This document shows positions 22,435-29,153 of a stretch of 34,014 nucleotides of DNA, piece after piece. Each line of letters starts with the position of its first letter. The first letter of the stretch is position 1. The notes beneath the pieces were generated by a model. The model made no database searches. It was not told the DNA's origin and worked only from the letters and a program-made list of their open reading frames with translations. The translations under genes were made by a program, and so were the position numbers. The DNA is from a virus: the IMG/VR virus record IMGVR_UViG_3300047321_000279, positions 1-34,014 of that record; one strand, 5' to 3'.

Positions 22435-23106
22435 ATGGAGAGCGTAGAGCGCACGATTATCAGCCAGTACAGCAATAGCCCGACGCTTGTTCAACTGGTT
22501 AGAAACATCGACGGTTATATCGATCCGTCCGCTGATATCGACGCCTTCTATTCGAATATCTGGAATATCGACAGTGCGGTCGGTAAGGGGCTCGACATCT
22601 GGGGCAAGATCGTCGGTCTGGATAATGGTCGGATTCTCAAAATACCGTCCGCCGAAATCGATCTGGGGTTTAGCGAAGCTGGCACGCTGAGCGCAACGCC
22701 GTTCGGCTCCGGCGTGTTCTATTCCGGAAACCCGATCAACCAGAACTATTTGCTTTCGGACGATGCATTCCGCACGCTGATCCTCGTGAAAGCGCTCGCG
22801 AACATCACCGACGGATCAATACCGAGCTACAACCGCCTGCTGCAAAACCTGTTCGCGGGACGCGGCCGCTGCTACGTGAATGACCTCGGCAACATGCAGA
22901 TGCGCTACACGTTCGAGTTCTATCTGCAGCCGTTCGAGATGGCGATCATGACCCAGTCCGGCGCACTGCCGCGTCCGACCGGCGTGCTGGCCTCAATCGT
23001 CCAGGTGCCGGTGCCAAACATTTTCGGATTCAGCGAAGCCGGCAGCGCGAGCGCCGCGCCTTTCGGGCAGGGCACATTCTTTACCGGAGCAATCAATGCA
23101 AGCTAG
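22435..23106 (+). CDS. DUF2612-like baseplate/fibre-connector protein
   Basis: A 223-residue protein with the DUF2612 pattern: TIISQYSNSPTLVQLVRNID, VGKGLDIWGKIVGL, then a helical block (DDAFRTLILVKALANITDG, SYNRLLQNLFAGRGRCYV) and FEFYLQPFEMAIM. It lies between the J-like wedge and the fibre, where P2 I-type wedge proteins connect fibres. A motif GFSEAG-xx-SA-x-PFG-x-G occurs twice (from G78 and from G198), the second at the very C-terminus, perhaps a fibre-docking element. A CAGGAT ribosome site precedes the ATG. The 5' half is AT-richer than the 3' half. Confidence 0.8.
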   Translation: MESVERTIISQYSNSPTLVQLVRNIDGYIDPSADIDAFYSNIWNIDSAVGKGLDIWGKIVGLDNGRILKIPSAEIDLGFSEAGTLSATPFGSGVFYSGNPINQNYLLSDDAFRTLILVKALANITDGSIPSYNRLLQNLFAGRGRCYVNDLGNMQMRYTFEFYLQPFEMAIMTQSGALPRPTGVLASIVQVPVPNIFGFSEAGSASAAPFGQGTFFTGAINAS

Positions 23107-24568
23107 CCAGACCCCAACTCTCGTGCCGCTCGCGTTTGCGGCCAACGGCACGAAGAATACGATACCTGAGGCGTCGCAGATCGGTGTCACGCCCGGCGCC
23201 GCGTCGCTCAACGATGGCTTCCCGCCGCTCACGTTCACGCCGGTCGCGGCGGGCGGCGTACCGCCGGCAGGCGCGGACTTTAACGGCGTGCTCAACCTCA
23301 TCACGCAGTCAGTCCGCTGGGCGCATGGTGGCGGCCGGTATGCGTTCAGTTCGACTTTCGCAGCAGACGCAAACGTCAGCGGCTATCCGGCCGGCGCGGA
23401 ACTGATGAGCGCCGATCTTCAGGGCGCGTGGCTCAGCCTGAACGACAGCAACACGGACAATCCCGATACCGGCGCGGGCACGAAGTGGGTGCCGAGCCGG
23501 GCCTATGGCGTGACCGCCGTCACTGGCCTGACTAACGCGAACGTCACCCTCACGCCTGCGCAGGCAGCGAAGAATCGCATCACGCTTGCGGGCACGTTGA
23601 CCGGTAACGTGCAGATCATCTTCCCGACCTGGCTACGTGAGTGGACGATCGTCAACAACACGACGGGCGCGTTCACGGTCACGGCAAAGACGGCGGCAGG
23701 AACCGGTATCGCGATCCCGCAGAATGGCTCGCCCACCAAGGTCGTGGGCGACGGCACGAATATCACGCAGCTGGCCGAGAACATCGCGGTCGGCACGCAA
23801 CCCCAGCACGCGGTTCAGTTGGGGCAATTGACGGGTCTGGTCGGTGCAGTTCGCAACCTCAAAGCTACAGTCGCCTCGGGTGCGACCTCAGCCTTGATCA
23901 CGGCTGAACAAGTGGTTGTAGGATCGGCGCTTAACGGGATTCAGACGCTGCTCGCGAATTTCAGCCAGACGATCAACTTGGGCACATCAGGCGCGGGCGG
24001 CATGCTGTCGGGAACTGCGACTGCCAATGGCTTTCTCGGGATATATGCAATCTGGGGAACGGCCGGAACAAGCATCGGTGGTGTCATGGAGTCCGCTGCG
24101 GCACTCCCGACGATATGCGGCGTCGCGCTGCCGAACGGCTATTCCGAGTCTACGTTACTGGCCGTCGTTCCGATCAGCTCCGTAGCAGGCCAATTCGCAT
24201 CGTTCTCGATGGTAGATCGCATCGTAACGATAACCGAGAACACGGTGATTTCATCCTCGACCAACTCTACGTCGGGCCCGAACACCGCAATTCCTATGTC
24301 GGGCGTTCCATATTCGGCTCGGAAGATATCTGGCTCGATTTCGCTGACAAATACTGTGGCAGCGAATTCAATCTGGCAATTCTTCGCCGATGCGAACAGT
24401 ACCGGAAAAGTGCAGTTTTCGATCAACACGGCTGCCAACGGGGGCAATCTTTTCGGCTATTCGAGCATGCCGCTTTCCGCCGCGCGAACAGTAAGAGCCG
24501 CGGCCTTCACAAGCACGGGCAGCAACTCGTTCGCCTATATTCTGCTGGCATCTTCCTACGAGATTTAA
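23096..24568 (+). CDS. Tail fibre protein
   Basis: A 490-residue fibre likely to bind the host surface. The N-terminal 130 residues are a conserved virion anchor: PLAFAANGTKNTIPEASQIG, LNDGFPPLTFTPVAAGGVPP and GADFNGVLNLITQS. The remainder is repetitive beta-rich Ser/Thr/Asn/Gly sequence (VTLTPAQAAKNRITLAGTL; later loops with TSGPNTAIPMSG) typical of receptor-binding shafts and tips. From about nucleotide 24000 codon use becomes less GC-rich, as usual for exchanged receptor-binding ends. It overlaps the DUF2612 gene by 11 nt. Host receptor cannot be told from sequence. Confidence 0.88.
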   Translation: MQASQTPTLVPLAFAANGTKNTIPEASQIGVTPGAASLNDGFPPLTFTPVAAGGVPPAGADFNGVLNLITQSVRWAHGGGRYAFSSTFAADANVSGYPAGAELMSADLQGAWLSLNDSNTDNPDTGAGTKWVPSRAYGVTAVTGLTNANVTLTPAQAAKNRITLAGTLTGNVQIIFPTWLREWTIVNNTTGAFTVTAKTAAGTGIAIPQNGSPTKVVGDGTNITQLAENIAVGTQPQHAVQLGQLTGLVGAVRNLKATVASGATSALITAEQVVVGSALNGIQTLLANFSQTINLGTSGAGGMLSGTATANGFLGIYAIWGTAGTSIGGVMESAAALPTICGVALPNGYSESTLLAVVPISSVAGQFASFSMVDRIVTITENTVISSSTNSTSGPNTAIPMSGVPYSARKISGSISLTNTVAANSIWQFFADANSTGKVQFSINTAANGGNLFGYSSMPLSAARTVRAAAFTSTGSNSFAYILLASSYEI

Positions 24569-24570
24569 TC

Positions 24571-24765
24571 ATGCCGATTATCAACGTTCAATTTTCAGAC
24601 AGCGACAAGACTACTGTCGTAGGCTACGCAAGCTGTTCGCAGGGCGAAACTGTTTGGCCTTATCAAGGTGAAATTTCTACGAGCGATCCTATGTGGAAAA
24701 GCTACTACGACGCTCAGAATCCTTTTCTCATCCAACCTTATTTGCCTGTGCCGACCACAGAGTAG
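24571..24765 (+). CDS. Small fibre-associated hypothetical protein
   Basis: A 64-residue protein starting 2 nt after the fibre gene: MPIINVQFSDSDKTTVVGYA, then a Pro/Tyr-rich end (MWKSYYDAQNPFLIQPYLP). Small proteins with this N-terminal strand and a WKSYYDA-like helix commonly follow tail-fibre genes in Burkholderia and related phages; I know of no proven role. It could assist fibre folding or be a virion component. A longer in-frame reading upstream runs out of frame through the fibre gene and is not supported. Confidence 0.6.
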   Translation: MPIINVQFSDSDKTTVVGYASCSQGETVWPYQGEISTSDPMWKSYYDAQNPFLIQPYLPVPTTE

Positions 24766-24789
24766 GACGCCGCGCACTGATATACTCGG

Positions 24790-24808
24790 CCGCTGCAAAA
24801 TCCAGCGG
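24790..24808 (+). promoter_or_regulatory. Hairpin in leader of the methyltransferase gene, behind a TATACT -10-like box
   Basis: CCGCTG (24790-24795) and CAGCGG (24803-24808) pair perfectly around a 7-nt AT-rich loop, 9 nt before the ATG at 24818, so the stem could mask the ribosome site. TATACT at 24781-24786 is one base from the -10 consensus, but I see no convincing -35 at the right distance. Role is speculative. Confidence 0.3.
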
Positions 24809-24817
24809 ACGAGACAA

Positions 24818-25819
24818 ATGAGCATTTTTCAGCGGTTCCTCGGTGATCCCCTCTTCGCCAACCTGACGCTCTTCGAACCCATAACGCAGACTTCGAAGAG
24901 CGTGGGCCCGGAGGCCTTTGCAGGCAAGAAGCGCTTTGTCGTCTCGGACCAACCGATTCCCCAGGAGCAGATTGAGCGACTTGGCCCGCTAGTGAACGAT
25001 GTCAGCGCTTTGCCACCGGAAGAAATCGCCGGCTCGGTCTTTTATGTGGCGTTTCAGTGCGATTCCGACGCATTGCCCACGCTCCGGCATATTAAGCAGC
25101 ATGGGGGCTCGTTCGTGCCTCACATGAACTTTTCAAAGACCGACTATCGTTTTGTCAACCGCCTCGCCCACAACGCGATGGTTAAAACGTGGGACAAAGG
25201 CGACAGCGTTTCTCACCTGAACACGGGCATTCACGAGAACATCTGTGAAGCCCTCGACTTGACCGCGAACCTCGACGGCGACTATGTCGAGATAGGCGTA
25301 TACCGCGGCGGTTCCGCCCTGACGGCGCTGAACTACCTAGATGAATTGGCTGCTCGAAATCCAGCTTTGCCCCATAAGAAAGCGTGGCTGCTAGACACTT
25401 ACGAGGGGTTCAACTACGAAGAGGCAGGGCTGAGCAGCGACGCGCTATGGTCAGGAACGCATGGACTGTACGGAAAGGATGGGACCATGCAATACATCCG
25501 CGACACGATCATGAAGGACGTGTCGTCGGACTTCGAACTGGTCGCATCGAACATCTGCGCAGACGATCTTCCTGCAGGTGTCGAGAAGATTGCCGTCGCA
25601 AATGTGGATGTGGATATGTATGAAGCGACCTTGGCAGCGCTTCATAAAGTGGCGCCATTGATCGTGCATGGCGGCATCATCATTGCTGAGGATCCTGCTT
25701 CCACGCCGGGCCTTTATGGCGCGCTGCTCGCGCTTGACGAATTCATGGCGTCACCGGCCGGCGCGCCGTTCTACAAGATATTCAAAGGCTCGCAGTACTT
25801 CCTGATCAAGATGCGGTGA
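24818..25819 (+). CDS. TylF/MycF-like SAM-dependent methyltransferase (phage cargo)
   Basis: A 333-residue protein whose C-terminal half (about 145-333) is a class I methyltransferase of the TylF/macrocin O-methyltransferase type. It has the SAM-binding glycine motif YVEIGVYRGGS (156-166), LDTYEGF (D193), VDVDMYEATL (D264, D266; candidate metal ligands) and the late strand HGGIIIAEDP. The first 140 residues are an unassigned N-terminal domain. TylF enzymes methylate sugar hydroxyls, so the target may be a surface glycan. It lies after the fibre genes, has its own leader and ends in a strong terminator, suggesting independent expression. ATG 24818 chosen; upstream in-frame sequence overlaps the fibre-linked gene. 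Confidence 0.8.
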   Translation: MSIFQRFLGDPLFANLTLFEPITQTSKSVGPEAFAGKKRFVVSDQPIPQEQIERLGPLVNDVSALPPEEIAGSVFYVAFQCDSDALPTLRHIKQHGGSFVPHMNFSKTDYRFVNRLAHNAMVKTWDKGDSVSHLNTGIHENICEALDLTANLDGDYVEIGVYRGGSALTALNYLDELAARNPALPHKKAWLLDTYEGFNYEEAGLSSDALWSGTHGLYGKDGTMQYIRDTIMKDVSSDFELVASNICADDLPAGVEKIAVANVDVDMYEATLAALHKVAPLIVHGGIIIAEDPASTPGLYGALLALDEFMASPAGAPFYKIFKGSQYFLIKMR

Positions 25820-25838
25820 GACCCTTGTCATTTTGACC

Positions 25839-25863
25839 AAGGCCGCCTTAGGGCGGCCTTTTT
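25839..25863 (+). terminator. Strong intrinsic terminator after methyltransferase
   Basis: AAGGCCGCC (25839-25847) pairs with GGCGGCCTT (25852-25860) around a TTAG loop and is followed by a T run (25859-25863). It closes the rightward tail/cargo transcript and separates it from the leftward gene ending at 25885. Confidence 0.9.
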
Positions 25864-25884
25864 GCTGTTGACGCTTGTCGATCC

Positions 25885-26607
25885 TCACCATGTGTAGTTC
25901 ATCGACAGCATCCATTCGCCTTTGATCCCCGCCGGCGTGTCCTTATCCGTGCTGTATCCGACCGGCGCGTTCAGATAGTTGAGCCGCGCCGAGAACGGCC
26001 CCTTGCTCACGGACGCGCCGACGAGCACGCCGACTTGGATGTGCGGCTGATGGCTTAGCGTCTCTTGCGTCCCCGTAGGACCGAAGCGCGCCGAATCGTT
26101 CATTGCAGTAGCTACGCTTGTCCACGTGGTTCGATAGAACGCCGGCCCGGCTTCGACGCCGAGCTGCCAGCCGCTGCCGAGATCCCAATACGGCTCGACG
26201 GTCAGCGCGATAGCTTGAATGCCGCCAGTGCTGTCGAAGCGCCTGAAGTCGCCGCAATTGCCGTCGACGCAACTCTGCGTGGCGATGTTGTAGCCGCCCC
26301 GCTCGCCGACCGATGAGAAGTCCGCTTCATCCTGCGGGTTCACGCTCGACCACTTCACCTTTCCGAAGTTGTAGTAATCGAGGTGCGCACGCACGCCGGG
26401 CACAAAGGAGCGCGGCGCCGCGGGTATCGCATTGAACACCAGACCGACGCGACCGCCGTAACTGCCGTTCGGCGTGTCATGAGAAAAGCCCTTGCTATAG
26501 AACATACCATCGCCGAGTTTGACGGCTGACGTAACGCCCAAGCCAGCCTCAATCTGAAACCAGCTCTGCTCCGCGTGCGCGCTGGCTGCCGCGCAGCCGA
26601 GCGACAT
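25885..26607 (-). CDS. Putative outer-membrane beta-barrel protein (lysogenic conversion candidate)
   Basis: A 240-residue protein with AAASAHA as a signal-peptidase-like site (about residue 12), then alternating aromatic/glycine strands (WFQIEAGLGV, YGGRVGLVFN, VRAHLDYYNFG, PYWDLGSGWQLGVEAGPAFYR) and a C-terminal aromatic YTW, the features of an 8- to 10-strand barrel inserted by BAM. From the ATG at 26607 the signal sequence is only about 12 residues and lacks a basic region; in-frame codons upstream (RAPGARWRSAAIA) would complete it but no standard start is visible there. The ATG is 2 nt after the HTH gene stop, so the two form a leftward pair. A cargo or surface-exclusion gene is likely; function unproven. 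Confidence 0.75.
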   Translation of the reverse strand: MSLGCAAASAHAEQSWFQIEAGLGVTSAVKLGDGMFYSKGFSHDTPNGSYGGRVGLVFNAIPAAPRSFVPGVRAHLDYYNFGKVKWSSVNPQDEADFSSVGERGGYNIATQSCVDGNCGDFRRFDSTGGIQAIALTVEPYWDLGSGWQLGVEAGPAFYRTTWTSVATAMNDSARFGPTGTQETLSHQPHIQVGVLVGASVSKGPFSARLNYLNAPVGYSTDKDTPAGIKGEWMLSMNYTW

Positions 26608-26609
26608 CG

Positions 26610-26894
26610 CTATGGCTGCTGATCTCCATCGGGCACCTGGCGCACGTGCGCGCCGAAGGTTTCCATCCGGCGCAGGACACGATTGAACTCGTCTTCCGTG
26701 AGTTCCATTTTCGCCGCGCCCAGAAACGCCATCTGTGGACTCATTTCCCGCGGCTGCTGACCGCCGGTGTACTTGCGCCACTGATGGTCGCCACCCAACC
26801 AGAACATCTCTGCCATCTCCTTGCCGGTCGCTTTGCGTTGCGCCTTGAGATCCGCAAGGTCTTTCGTGGTGGGTGGATCGAATTCTATTGGCAT
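26610..26894 (-). CDS. Small helix-turn-helix (XRE-like) regulator
   Basis: A 94-residue protein. KDLADLKAQRKATGKEMAEM followed by FWLGGDHQWRKYTGG resembles the helix-turn-helix of small XRE-like phage regulators (two helices, turn at GKEMAEMFWL). The next segment, MSPQMAFLGAAKMELTEDE, looks like their dimerisation helix. It precedes and is probably co-transcribed leftward with the outer-membrane barrel gene, whose ATG is 2 nt after its stop, so it may regulate that pair. No clear ribosome site is seen before the ATG. The HTH call is by pattern, not search. Confidence 0.65.
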   Translation of the reverse strand: MPIEFDPPTTKDLADLKAQRKATGKEMAEMFWLGGDHQWRKYTGGQQPREMSPQMAFLGAAKMELTEDEFNRVLRRMETFGAHVRQVPDGDQQP

Positions 26895-27211
26895 GGTTTG
26901 CAGCGCGCAGAACGCGCACGCGAAATGTGGGCTTCATGTTTCGTCCTTTCGGGTTGGCGGGCTGCGCGTCGCGCTGCCTCAGGTGCGAAATCTAGACCCC
27001 ATGGGTCTGATAGTCAAGCGGAATTTTTGCAGCATGCAGGGCTTTCCGTGCCCGTTTCGATCTGCCGGTTTTTCCCCGAGATAATCCAATGAAAATCAAT
27101 GGAATTATTGAGAGATAATCCTGTGAATCTGATAAGCGGCGTTGACGTTGTGACCGTAGATAATGCCGTGTTTCGCATGCCGGCCTATCGCTTAAAACCA
27201 CCGGGGCATTA
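26895..27211. promoter_or_regulatory. Intergenic region between leftward HTH pair and lysis cassette: operator-like dyad and direct repeats
   Basis: No convincing gene in these 317 bp. A 19-bp dyad TCCAaTGAaaaTCAaTGGA lies at 27085-27103. The decamer GAGATAATCC occurs at 27078-27087 and 27112-27121. Promoter-like pairs on the + strand include TTGAGA (27108-27113) with GATAAG (27131-27136) at 17 bp, and an isolated GATAAT (27159-27164). The region is AT-richer than its surroundings. It likely holds divergent promoters for the HTH/barrel pair and the lysis genes, with the dyad as a candidate operator for the HTH protein. Confidence 0.4.
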
Positions 27212-27541
27212 ATGGACGGAGTAGATAAAGTCGTGGCCGCAATTCTTTCTTTGAAAGAAGACCTTGATCAGCGGCACGGCGAAAATATCACGGCACAGGC
27301 GGTCACCGAGAAAAAAATCGTTGAGGCCATCAGGGGAATAGACGAGCTTCGGAAGGCCTTTCCTGACGGTGATGCAGACGGACATCGTCGTTATCACGAA
27401 TCGATTATCAGAAAGAACGAAGCGCGCGAGCAGTTTTATCAGGATCTGCGCGCCGAATTAGCGAAAAAAGGACTTTGGGCGCTGGCTGCTTTGCTCGGGC
27501 TCGCACTGTGGCAATTCTTCAAATCGAAATTAACTTCATGA
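27212..27541 (+). CDS. XhlA-like membrane-anchored lysis accessory protein
   Basis: A 109-residue protein with a charged helical, coiled-coil-like N-terminal domain (about 1-80; LSLKEDLDQRHGENI, REQFYQDLRAELAK) and a single C-terminal transmembrane helix (GLWALAALLGLALWQFF), ending in KSKLTS. This layout matches XhlA-type proteins that act with holins at the inner membrane. It heads the lysis cassette and overlaps the holin gene (ATGA). A classic holin would have more membrane spans, so an accessory or holin-regulator role is more likely, but a single-span holin cannot be excluded. Confidence 0.65.
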   Translation: MDGVDKVVAAILSLKEDLDQRHGENITAQAVTEKKIVEAIRGIDELRKAFPDGDADGHRRYHESIIRKNEAREQFYQDLRAELAKKGLWALAALLGLALWQFFKSKLTS

Positions 27542-27768
27542 GACTTGTCTCCTATTGGCGCCGTGCCTGGAAGCGCAACTCGGTGCGCGCGCATTATCTC
27601 GGCTTCGCAGTCTCGTTCATCGGCGGTGTGTGGGCGGCGCTGCCGGGCGCGTTCGTCGATCGCTTGCCGACGTGGCTACTGTTCGCGGTGCCGTGCGTGA
27701 TCTCCGCGTTGGGCCTTATTGGTTCGTACACCGCGCAATCGAACCTGCCGGACGACGCCCGTGGTTGA
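27538..27768 (+). CDS. Holin, two-transmembrane
   Basis: A 76-residue protein starting MRLVSYWRRAWKRNSVRAHY, with two membrane helices (about 21-42, FAVSFIGGVWAALPG; about 48-66, WLLFAVPCVISALGLIGSY) and a short polar tail. A basic N-terminus, two spans and position before the endolysin fit class II-type holins (a DUF7940-like pattern). With a SAR endolysin it would act as a pinholin, or depolarise the membrane to release the SAR anchor. It overlaps both neighbours: ATGA with the upstream gene and 8 nt with the endolysin. Confidence 0.75.
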   Translation: MRLVSYWRRAWKRNSVRAHYLGFAVSFIGGVWAALPGAFVDRLPTWLLFAVPCVISALGLIGSYTAQSNLPDDARG

Positions 27769-28276
27769 TACCCAACGCAAAGCGCCTCCGCGCAAGCGCA
27801 GCCTCGCGGCAGTGGTCGGCGCAGCAGCGGCCGCCGCGCTGGTCGGACTGACTGCGTCGCAGGAAGGCGTGTCGCTGACGCCGTACAGCGACCGCCTCGC
27901 ACACGACGTACAGACGGTGTGCTTCGGTGACACAACCGTCGCCATGCGCGCCTACACGCTGCCCGAGTGCAAGTCGATGCTCGGTGACCGGCTCGCCGAC
28001 TATGCCGAGGCGGTGAAGGCGATCACGCCCGGGTTCGACACGCTCACGGACGGGCAGAAGGTCGCCGTTATCGATCTCGCGTACAACACCGGCCTCGCGA
28101 ACTACAAGGGTTCGACGCTGCGCGCGATGTACATCGAGAAGCAGTTCCCCGCGGCGTGCGATCAGTTCTATCGCTGGCGCTTCGTCGCTGGCAAAGACTG
28201 CGCGATCGCGGCTAACCGGTGCGGCGGCATCGTCGCGCGCCGCAACCTCGAGCGGGCCGCGTGCCTGGGAGAATGA
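27761..28276 (+). CDS. SAR endolysin, GH24 lysozyme
   Basis: A T4/P21-type muramidase of 171 residues that degrades peptidoglycan at lysis. GTG 27761 is chosen because it places a basic N-terminus (QRKAPPRKR) before a weakly hydrophobic Ala/Gly-rich segment (15-32, LAAVVGAAAAAALVGL), the signature of a signal-arrest-release anchor. It also puts the catalytic Glu at E35 and Asp at D44, identical to P21 R. The third position is T52 (VQTVC), two residues later than in P21 because of a small insertion. C54 and later Cys residues may rearrange disulfides on release. It overlaps the holin gene by 8 nt. Confidence 0.9.
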   Translation: MVDTQRKAPPRKRSLAAVVGAAAAAALVGLTASQEGVSLTPYSDRLAHDVQTVCFGDTTVAMRAYTLPECKSMLGDRLADYAEAVKAITPGFDTLTDGQKVAVIDLAYNTGLANYKGSTLRAMYIEKQFPAACDQFYRWRFVAGKDCAIAANRCGGIVARRNLERAACLGE

Positions 28277-28277
28277 C

Positions 28278-28577
28278 ATGCCAAAGGTTCAGGAACAGAA
28301 GAACGCGGACGGTTCGCGCTCGCTGCTGTTCGATTGCCCGGGCTGCGGCTTTCTTCACGCGGTGAGCGTCGGCGGCACAGGCCGGCCGAACTGGACGTTC
28401 AACGAAGACTTCGAAAAGCCGACGCTGTCGCCCAGCATCGCGGTCAGTTGGACTCAGCACGACGTGCCGAAGATGTGCCATTCGTTCGTGATCGAGGGGC
28501 ACATCCAGTTTCTCAGCGACTGCACGCACGCGCTTGCAGGTCAGATTGTTCCCCTTCCTGACATGGATGACGAATGA
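28278..28577 (+). CDS. DUF6527-like protein in lysis cassette
   Basis: A 99-residue protein with the DUF6527 pattern: FDCPGCGFLH, NWTFNEDFEKPTLSPSI, MCHSFVIEGHIQFLSDCTHALAG and VPLPD. C20 and C23 with C67, H68, C82 and H84 look like a zinc-binding set. Members have often been mislabelled as ammonia monooxygenase in databases; no function is established that I know of. It starts 1 nt after the endolysin and overlaps Rz by 4 nt, so it is co-expressed with lysis genes. It may be lysis-associated or simply cargo in that operon. Confidence 0.75.
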   Translation: MPKVQEQKNADGSRSLLFDCPGCGFLHAVSVGGTGRPNWTFNEDFEKPTLSPSIAVSWTQHDVPKMCHSFVIEGHIQFLSDCTHALAGQIVPLPDMDDE

Positions 28578-29143
28578 GCCCCTACCTCATTACTGGCCTC
28601 GGCGCCGCGCTGCTTGGCATTGCGATCGGCGCCGGCGGCACACACGCACTCGACGCGAACCACTACGGCGAGCAGCTGGCGACGGAGCGCGCGGCGCACG
28701 CGCAGGACAACGAGCAGAACGCGAACCGTCTGAAGGCGGTGTCGGACGCGGCGCTCGCAGCGGAACAGAAGGCGATCGCAGACGGCAAGGTCGCAGCCGG
28801 CCGCATTGCGGCGCTCGACTCACAACTCACCCAGGAGAGAGAAGCTCATGAATCGGACAATGCGAAGAATCGCGCTGCTATTGCCGACGGTGCTCGCCGC
28901 TTGCGGATCGCCGTCACCAACTACACTCCCGCCGCAGGCAGTAGCAACGCAGCAGGTGCAGGGACCGGCGCCGGCAGCGTGGGCAATGGCGCCAGTGGCA
29001 CCGCCGAGCTATCACCAGCGTTTGGAAGCGCTCTTTTCGGCATCGTCGACGACGCCGACAAAGACGCTCGGGCTAAAGCCGCCTATCTCCAAGGGTACGT
29101 CTGCACCCTCCAGCAGCAAGGATTGATTGCGGGCACATGTTGA
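28574..29143 (+). CDS. Rz: Spanin inner-membrane subunit Rz-like
   Basis: A 189-residue type II membrane protein: an N-terminal transmembrane anchor (YLITGLGAALLGIAIGAGG, about 4-24) then a long periplasmic coiled coil (about 30-105; QLATERAAHAQDNEQNANRL, SQLTQEREAHESDNAKN), a Gly/Ala-rich linker and a C-terminal helix. With Rz1 it spans the periplasm and fuses membranes to finish lysis. The complete Rz1 gene lies inside it in another frame. Placement after endolysin and before a strong terminator is classical. Confidence 0.88.
   Translation: MSPYLITGLGAALLGIAIGAGGTHALDANHYGEQLATERAAHAQDNEQNANRLKAVSDAALAAEQKAIADGKVAAGRIAALDSQLTQEREAHESDNAKNRAAIADGARRLRIAVTNYTPAAGSSNAAGAGTGAGSVGNGASGTAELSPAFGSALFGIVDDADKDARAKAAYLQGYVCTLQQQGLIAGTC
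28848..29126 (+). CDS. Rz1: Spanin outer-membrane lipoprotein Rz1-like (nested in Rz)
   Basis: A 92-residue lipoprotein read in a different frame entirely within Rz. The signal peptide (MNRTMRRIALLLPTVLAAC) ends in an LAAC lipobox, so the cysteine at about residue 19 is lipidated. The mature part is Pro/Ala/Gln-rich (TTLPPQAVATQQVQGPAPAA), as in known Rz1 proteins. AGGAG at 28833-28837 precedes the ATG at 28848 by 10 nt. Nested Rz1 genes are a known arrangement. Confidence 0.85.
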   Translation: MNRTMRRIALLLPTVLAACGSPSPTTLPPQAVATQQVQGPAPAAWAMAPVAPPSYHQRLEALFSASSTTPTKTLGLKPPISKGTSAPSSSKD

Positions 29144-29153
29144 TGGCCGGCGG

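Noticed and set aside
26608-26937. Upstream extension of the outer-membrane barrel gene
   Set aside because: The frame stays open upstream to 26937 but overlaps the HTH gene, is low in protein character, and contains no well-placed start that would complete the signal peptide.
27142-27164. TTGACG...GATAAT as a promoter for the lysis genes
   Set aside because: The boxes are individually good but separated by only 11 bp, too short for sigma70.
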